A stretch of DNA of 57,342 bases, taken from assembly GCA_021228405.1 (NCBI GenBank), contig JAJQRF010000017.1, forward strand, positions 1 through 57,342. Direction: 5' to 3'. This DNA comes from Pyrinomonadaceae bacterium. GTDB lineage: Bacteria; Acidobacteriota; Blastocatellia; Pyrinomonadales; Pyrinomonadaceae. This document shows, piece by piece, positions 52,925 to 57,342 of the stretch. The notes beneath the pieces were generated by a model, which ran no database searches, was not told the origin of the DNA, and saw nothing but the letters and a program-made list of their open reading frames with translations. How positions within the stretch are numbered: the first letter of the stretch is position 1; every line of letters starts with the position of its first letter. A program made the translations under genes and the position numbers.

Positions 52925-54025
52925 ATGGATAATCTGGTTTTCTCAAATATGTTTCATCGTCCGGCACGGACGGTGGTAAGTATTCTCGGAATCGCCATCG
53001 GCGTTTTGCTGATCGTTTTCACGGTCGGGCTTTCAAACGGCAGTTTGCGCGAACGCGCTTCGCGTGAAGCGAACGTCGGCGCGGAAATATTTTTTCGCGC
53101 TTCGGGTTCGCTCGGAATGAGCGGCAACGAAGCATTCAGACTTCCCGTTTCGTTCGCTTCCGAAATCGCTAAAGCGGAAGGCGTGCAGATCGTCGTTCCG
53201 ATCGGGCAAACTTCAGTCGCGGCGGACAGCAATACCGGAAGCCGTCTGATCGACGGCGTAAATTACGACGAATATGCGAAGATCACGGGCTTGAAGATAA
53301 TCGAAGGCAAAGCCGTTACTAATGCCGACAACGAAGCGATCATCGACACGGGTTTTCAAAAGCAGAAAAAACTCAAACTCGGCGACAAAATGAAAATGTG
53401 GGAACGCGATTTTACCGTCGTCGGCACCTACGAACCGGCGGCGGGCGCACGAATCAAAATTCCGCTCAACGTGATGCAGAATCAGCTCGGAAGCGAGGAA
53501 AAAGTTTCCGCTTTTCTCATCAAAGTAAAGGAAGGATTCACCCCCGAACAGGTTGCCGAAACGCTTCACGCCAAATTTCCCGACAATCAGATTCTGCTCA
53601 CGAAAGAACTCGAAGAGCTTTATATGTCGAGCATTCCCGCGCTCGGCGTGTTTCTGAACGTCGTCATCGGGGTCGCGGCGGTCATTTCCGCGCTCGTCAT
53701 TTTGCTGACGATGTATACGACCGTGACCGAACGCACACGGCAGATCGGGATTATGAAATCGCTCGGGATGAGCAATCCGAACATCGCTTGGATCATCACG
53801 CAGGAAGCCCTTTTGATAAGTTTCAGCGGGATCGTTTTGGGCGTTATTTTAACGGTTGTTCTGCGGTTTTTACTGACCCGCGTGACGACGCTCGAAGTCG
53901 AGATCAGTCCGCTGGTTTTGGCGATCACGACCGTTGTCGGCTTGATCGGCGGCGCACTCGGCGCACTTTACCCGGCGATTCGCGCCGCGCGTCTCGATGC
54001 CGTCGAAGCTCTAAGTTACGAATAA
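52925..54025 (+). CDS. MacB/FtsX-type ABC permease
   Basis: A 366-residue permease. TM1 lies at about 17-38 (TVVSILGIAIGVLLIVFTVG), followed by a large periplasmic MacB-type domain (40-240). Then come three further TMs with the FtsX pattern (ITQEALLISFSGIVLGVIL, LGALYPAIRAARLDAVEAL). The C-terminal motif LYPAIRAARLDAVEAL is standard for MacB/LolCE-like permeases. No ATPase or fusion partner is adjacent, so partners are elsewhere. Confidence 0.88.
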   Translation: MDNLVFSNMFHRPARTVVSILGIAIGVLLIVFTVGLSNGSLRERASREANVGAEIFFRASGSLGMSGNEAFRLPVSFASEIAKAEGVQIVVPIGQTSVAADSNTGSRLIDGVNYDEYAKITGLKIIEGKAVTNADNEAIIDTGFQKQKKLKLGDKMKMWERDFTVVGTYEPAAGARIKIPLNVMQNQLGSEEKVSAFLIKVKEGFTPEQVAETLHAKFPDNQILLTKELEELYMSSIPALGVFLNVVIGVAAVISALVILLTMYTTVTERTRQIGIMKSLGMSNPNIAWIITQEALLISFSGIVLGVILTVVLRFLLTRVTTLEVEISPLVLAITTVVGLIGGALGALYPAIRAARLDAVEALSYE

Positions 54026-54029
54026 AATA

Positions 54030-54114
54030 TTTGCCCACGAAATACACGAAAGGACACGAAAATAAAACAAAATCATTTTCTTTTTTCGTTTATTTCGTGT
54101 ATTTCGTGGGCAAA
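54030..54114. repeat. Long perfect inverted repeat (TTTGCCCACGAAATACACGAAA)
   Basis: A 22-bp perfect stem (54030-54051 with 54093-54114) enclosing about 40 bp. It lies between the permease and proC and could end transcription. The words CACGAAATACACGAAA and TTTCGTGTATTTCGTG recur in many environmental genomes, so it may be a dispersed element. Confidence 0.85.
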
Positions 54115-54128
54115 TTAAAAAATTAAAG

Positions 54129-54971
54129 ATGAGTCACGAACTTCTTAAAAATTCAAAGTTATCTTTTATCGGTTGCGGCGTTATGGCGGAATCGATCGTG
54201 GCGGGGCTTTTGCGGCAGGAATTGGTTGACGCATCGCAGGTTTCGGCTTCGCATCCGCGCAGGAACCGGCGCGAGGAATTAGAGAGCAAATATCAAATTC
54301 AGACTTTTGAATCGAACGCCGAAGCCGTTCGTGCCTTGCCCGACGAAGATGCGCTCGTCGTTCTTTGCGTCAAACCGCAACGCATCGGCGGAGTTCTGGA
54401 AGAAATAAAGGATTTTGTCAAACCGACGCAAATGATCGTTTCGATCATTGCGGGCGCGACGATCGAAACGATCTCCGACGCATTGACCAACCAATTCGTC
54501 GTGCGCACGATGCCGAACACGCCTTCGCAGATCGGGGCGGGAATGACGGCTTGGACTTGCTCGAAAGCGGTTTCGGACGTGCAGAGAGCACAGGTGAAAA
54601 CGCTTCTCACGGCTTTGGGCAAAGAGCTTTACGTCGAGAACGAACATCAGATCGATATGGCGACCGCGCTTTCGGCGACGGGTCCGACCTATATTTTTAT
54701 GATGATGGAAGCGATGACGGATGCGGGCGTGCACCTCGGTTTTTCGCGCGAAGTTTCCAAAGAACTGGTTCAGCAGACGATGTTGGGTTCGACGCTGTTT
54801 GCCATCGAATCGCACAAACACCCGGCGGAACTTCGCAATATGGTCACGTCGCCCGGCGGAACTTCGGCGGAAGCGATCTACCAGATGGAAAAAGGCTCGC
54901 TCCGCACGGTTTTATCGAAGGCGATCTACGCGGCATACAAACGCGCCGTCGAACTCGGCAAGCGCAAATAA
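54129..54971 (+). CDS. proC: Pyrroline-5-carboxylate reductase
   Basis: A 280-residue ProC, reducing 1-pyrroline-5-carboxylate to proline with NAD(P)H. The N-terminal Rossmann motif is FIGCGVMAESIVAGLL, the inner signature is TALSATGPTYIFMMMEAMTD and the C-terminal motif is VTSPGGTSAEAIYQME. Length is usual. ATG 54129 has no strong Shine-Dalgarno. proA/proB are not in the window. Confidence 0.95.
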   Translation: MSHELLKNSKLSFIGCGVMAESIVAGLLRQELVDASQVSASHPRRNRREELESKYQIQTFESNAEAVRALPDEDALVVLCVKPQRIGGVLEEIKDFVKPTQMIVSIIAGATIETISDALTNQFVVRTMPNTPSQIGAGMTAWTCSKAVSDVQRAQVKTLLTALGKELYVENEHQIDMATALSATGPTYIFMMMEAMTDAGVHLGFSREVSKELVQQTMLGSTLFAIESHKHPAELRNMVTSPGGTSAEAIYQMEKGSLRTVLSKAIYAAYKRAVELGKRK

Positions 54972-55009
54972 TCTGCAAAAAATTCAATTCTAAAAATATT
55001 TCTGCGGTT

Positions 55010-55135
55010 GTTATTGTCAATTCGGGGAACTCAATAGTCAATCATGGCGGTGTCATTGTCAATTTGGGGAAGTCAGTTGTCAATTGTGGCGGTGTCATTG
55101 TCAATCGGTGCGGTCTGGTAGTCAATTGCGGTTTA
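55010..55135. repeat. Six 21-bp repeats with GTCAAT at exact 21-bp spacing
   Basis: Units start at 55010, 55031, 55052, 55073, 55094 and 55115. Each holds GTCAAT at its positions 7-12 (55016, 55037, 55058, 55079, 55100, 55121). Alternate units share GGGGAA or GGCGGT tails, so a 42-bp super-repeat is also visible. The period equals two helical turns. It lies between proC and the convergent transporter gene. Confidence 0.9.
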
Positions 55136-55181
55136 GCATTTGCGCTAAAATTTTGAGATTTTAAGTAATTCCGCTGCAATC

Positions 55182-55217
55182 CGTTCAGAGTTCAAACTTT
55201 AGTTTGAACTCTGAACG
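55182..55217. terminator. Perfect palindromic hairpin, probable bidirectional terminator
   Basis: A 17-bp stem (55182-55198 with 55201-55217) and a 2-bp TT centre (CGTTCAGAGTTCAAACT/AGTTTGAACTCTGAACG). It lies 40 bp from the stop of the DHA2 transporter. It lacks a T-run. The shape matches the palindrome at 34206-34241. Confidence 0.65.
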
Positions 55218-55256
55218 CGTTCGGGTTAACTCAAATATATCGATCAATCCTCATTA

Positions 55257-56906
55257 TCAACCCGTTGTATGCGGCTGGTTGCGGGCGTTGATGTTGGTTT
55301 GCTGGGCGAGAATCGTTTTTTCGCCGACATCGTCATCGGTTTTGTTTTCGAGTTCGATCTTCTGTTTCGGCAGGAAAAAGAAAATGACGAGCAGGGCGAA
55401 AACCGAGATGACCGCGCCGACCCAAAAGACCGTGTGGATCGAGCTTGCCATCGCTTGCTGGAGCACGTCGAGCGTTTCGGGCGAGATGGCGGCTTTGGCT
55501 TGCGGGTCGATCAGCGCGTTCGGGTTTGAAGCAAATTCGGCGGCGCGTTCGACCGTCAGGCTCGTATTTCCCTGCAAAGCTATTTCGTTTAGGTTTGCCG
55601 CCAATCCTGACGACAAAACCGTGCCCATAATCGCCACGCCGAACGCGCCTCCGATCGAGCGCGAAAATTGATTGAGCGAAGTCGCTACGCCCAGTTTCGT
55701 CCGTTCGACCGCTTGCTGAACGGCGATCAAAAGCGTCAGCATCGTTAATCCCAAACCGCAACCGATCAATACCAAATCGAAATAAAGCCAGAAACGCGGC
55801 GTTTCGCGCCCGAAAAGCGCAAGCAGAACAAAACCGACGGTTAAAATGACGAAACCGACGACCGTGATCGGACGATACCCGACGCGAAGCAGTAATCTGC
55901 CGCCGATGATCGACATCGAAACCCAACTCAGCATCAGTGGCGTAAGCAGTGAACCCGCTTCCGTCGCGGTCGAACCGAGCGCGCCCTGCGCGAAAAGCGG
56001 GATGAACGAGATCGCGCCGAACATCGCCACGCCCGCCAGAAATCCCGCAATGACCGAAACGGAAACGGTTTTATTCTGAAACAGGTCGAACGGAATGATC
56101 GGGTCGGAAGCGCGTTTTTCGACGATGTAGAAAATTACCAGCAAAATGATCGAACCGCCGATGAGCAGGATATTATGCAACTGCAAAAGCACGGTCAGCG
56201 AGCTTCCGCCTTCGACGAGCGCGAGCATCAGCAAACTGATCGCCGTCATCAAAAGAGCCGCGCCCGCGTAATCGATCTTCGGTTTCGCCGTCAGTTTCGG
56301 TTCCTTTAATGCAAAACCGATGATCGCCGCCGCGACGATGCCGACCGGAATATTGATAAAGAAAACCCACTGCCACGAAAGCTGATCGGTAATAAATCCG
56401 CCGACGACCGGACCGACGACGCTCGAAAGTCCCCACACACCGCTGAAAAACGCCTGCATTTTGGCGCGTTCCTGCACGGTGTAAATATCCCCGATGATCG
56501 TCATCCCGAGCGGCACGAGCGCGCCTGCGCCGAGTCCCTGAATCGCCCGGAAGATAATCAACTGCGTCATCGTGCCCGAAAGTCCCGAGAGCAGAGTGCC
56601 GAGCAGAAAAACACCGATGCCGATCTGATATAAAAGCCGGCGACCGTAAAGATCGGACAATTTTCCCCACACGGGAACGGTCACGGTCGAGGTCACGAGA
56701 TAAGCCGAAAACACCCAACTGTAATGATTTAAACCGCCAAGGCTGGAAATAACGGTCGGCATCGCCGTCCCCACCACCGTCGCTTCGAGCGCGGCAATGA
56801 ACATTCCCGTCATCACGCCGAGCGTGACCGCCCACCGTCTGCGCGAAGACATTTCCAAAATTGGTCTTATTTGATTTTCCGTATGATTATTTGCTACTGC
56901 TTCCAC
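55257..56906 (-). CDS. DHA2 family MFS multidrug transporter (14 TMS)
   Basis: A 549-residue major facilitator of the DHA2 (EmrB/QacA) group, proton-driven drug efflux. Motif A is GKLSDLYGRR, and motif C-like GPVVGGFITDQLSWQWVFFI follows. TM1 has MFIAALEATVVGTAMPTVIS, typical of QacA/EmrB. About 14 hydrophobic segments are present. An alternative start at residue 19 (MSSRRRW) would drop a polar tail. No EmrA-like partner or TetR regulator is adjacent. Substrates are unknown. Confidence 0.92.
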   Translation of the reverse strand: MEAVANNHTENQIRPILEMSSRRRWAVTLGVMTGMFIAALEATVVGTAMPTVISSLGGLNHYSWVFSAYLVTSTVTVPVWGKLSDLYGRRLLYQIGIGVFLLGTLLSGLSGTMTQLIIFRAIQGLGAGALVPLGMTIIGDIYTVQERAKMQAFFSGVWGLSSVVGPVVGGFITDQLSWQWVFFINIPVGIVAAAIIGFALKEPKLTAKPKIDYAGAALLMTAISLLMLALVEGGSSLTVLLQLHNILLIGGSIILLVIFYIVEKRASDPIIPFDLFQNKTVSVSVIAGFLAGVAMFGAISFIPLFAQGALGSTATEAGSLLTPLMLSWVSMSIIGGRLLLRVGYRPITVVGFVILTVGFVLLALFGRETPRFWLYFDLVLIGCGLGLTMLTLLIAVQQAVERTKLGVATSLNQFSRSIGGAFGVAIMGTVLSSGLAANLNEIALQGNTSLTVERAAEFASNPNALIDPQAKAAISPETLDVLQQAMASSIHTVFWVGAVISVFALLVIFFFLPKQKIELENKTDDDVGEKTILAQQTNINARNQPHTTG

Positions 56907-57022
56907 CCTTGCTCGTTCTCCGTTTGACTCGTTTCAATACAATTTTATCAAAATTTTCAAAATTTTATTTAGTTCGCAATTATTAAGCCAAAAAGTTAGG
57001 CAAAGTAGAATCAAAAAAGAAG

Positions 57023-57163
57023 CTCCCCTCCTTCAAAAAGAGGGGTGGACGCGCTTCGCGGACGGGGTGGTTTTATTTCAAGACTAGACATTCGATATAT
57101 TGACGGTTTAATGACCACCCCGTCGCTTTGCGCCACCCCTCCTTTGTAAGGAGGGGAGCCTTT
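57023..57163. mobile_element. MITE-like non-coding element with long inverted repeats
   Basis: The left arm (57023-57073, CTCCCCTCC…GGGGTGG) and the right arm (about 57113-57163, CCACCCCGTCGC to GGAGGGGAGC) are imperfect inverted repeats. Each arm is itself partly palindromic (AAGGAGGGGAG). About 140 bp in total, no open frame, and no target-site duplication I can see. It looks like a dispersed palindromic element (MITE or REP type). The 16-mer ctcccctccttcaaaa is also in the terminator at 33112. Confidence 0.7.
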
Positions 57164-57178
57164 TTACTTCCTTCGCTT

Positions 57179-57342
57179 TTAGTCTTGTTTTTTGTTCCAG
57201 CCGAAGTTGCTTTTTATGACATCGAGCATCCAATGTAAATCTTCAAACACGCGTTTATTTTCAAATCTTAAATGTGAATCAGTAGTTAAAAGACAGACAA
57301 ACCGGCTGATTGGTAGAATTTTCTTACCATGGAAAATCAACT
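57179..57342 (-). CDS. 3' end of a gene leaving the window
   Basis: About 53 codons of an open minus-strand frame run from the right edge to TAA at 57179-57181. The visible segment includes RFVCLLTTDSHLRFENKRVF, then DLHWMLDVIKSNFGWN and a Lys/Gln/Asp tail. It has no internal stop and a coding-like composition. The family is not recognised, and the product cannot be named from the fragment. Confidence 0.55.
   Translation of the reverse strand, partial: LIFHGKKILPISRFVCLLTTDSHLRFENKRVFEDLHWMLDVIKSNFGWNKKQD

Noticed and set aside
54365-55156. Frame overlapping proC that ends in VIVN repeats
   Set aside because: The first three quarters are a shadow of proC. The repeats arise from the 21-bp array, whose length is a multiple of three, so the repeating peptide needs no selection.

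Overview
The window reads as chromosomal DNA of a free-living Gram-negative heterotroph, most likely an Acidobacteriota member near the Blastocatellia. This placement is an inference from gene content: an Oar-like TonB receptor with a carboxypeptidase-type N-terminal domain, a second TonB receptor, the bacillithiol enzyme BshC, a PIG-L/NEW3 secreted protein, an Asp-box (BNR) propeller, a split glycine decarboxylase (GcvPA/GcvPB) and many secreted proteins of unknown function. GC is moderate by eye. Intergenic regions are AT-rich and carry many near-perfect hairpins. I saw no rRNA, tRNA, CRISPR array, prophage or IS transposase.

Layout. 1-121: tandem 21-bp repeat ending in a hairpin. 0.2-8.1 kb (+): 6-phosphogluconolactonase, CorC/HlyC-type CBS protein, a five-PAS hybrid histidine kinase, a Cys-rich CWC protein, a biotin carrier, an M48 protease with zinc ribbons and a HAD phosphatase. 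8.1-30.3 kb (-): voltage-gated-type K+ channel, GH46 chitosanase-like enzyme, ArgH-like lyase, PIG-L protein, a sodium:solute symporter with a 46-residue membrane protein encoded just upstream, the Oar-like receptor, mutL, bshC, the Asp-box propeller, a large outer-membrane protein, glutamate dehydrogenase and larE. 30.4-35.1 kb (+): a TPR protein, two small secreted proteins and two unknown genes, one behind a striking AT-rich repeat array. 35.1-35.9 kb (-): a two-gene module resembling a GNAT-type toxin-antitoxin pair. 36.0-42.8 kb (+): the glycine cleavage cluster gcvT-gcvH-gcvPA-gcvPB, interrupted before gcvPB by a frameshifted membrane zinc-ribbon gene, a Tat-exported aminotransferase-like protein and a small-protein/HNH pair. 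42.8-49.5 kb (+): secreted repeat proteins around a DUF6660-like/TonB receptor pair, then an S41 protease. 49.6-51.1 kb (-): thioredoxin-like [2Fe-2S] protein abutting a membrane protein. 51.3-55.0 kb (+): FHA-TM-trypsin fusion, MacB/FtsX-type permease, proC. 55.0-57.3 kb: phased 21-bp repeats, a DHA2 multidrug transporter (-), a MITE-like inverted repeat and the 3' end of a gene leaving the window.

Functional themes are amino-acid metabolism (gdhA, proC, gcv, ArgH-like), cell-envelope uptake and proteolysis (two TonB receptors, S41, FHA-protease, M48) and thiol/DNA maintenance (bshC next to mutL). Three unrelated proteins carry terminal zinc ribbons next to membrane segments. The least explained parts are the GNAT-like pair at 35.1-35.9 kb, the repeat arrays at 34.2 and 55.0 kb, the broken zinc-ribbon gene at 39.0 kb, and the small protein paired with the symporter at 15.7 kb.
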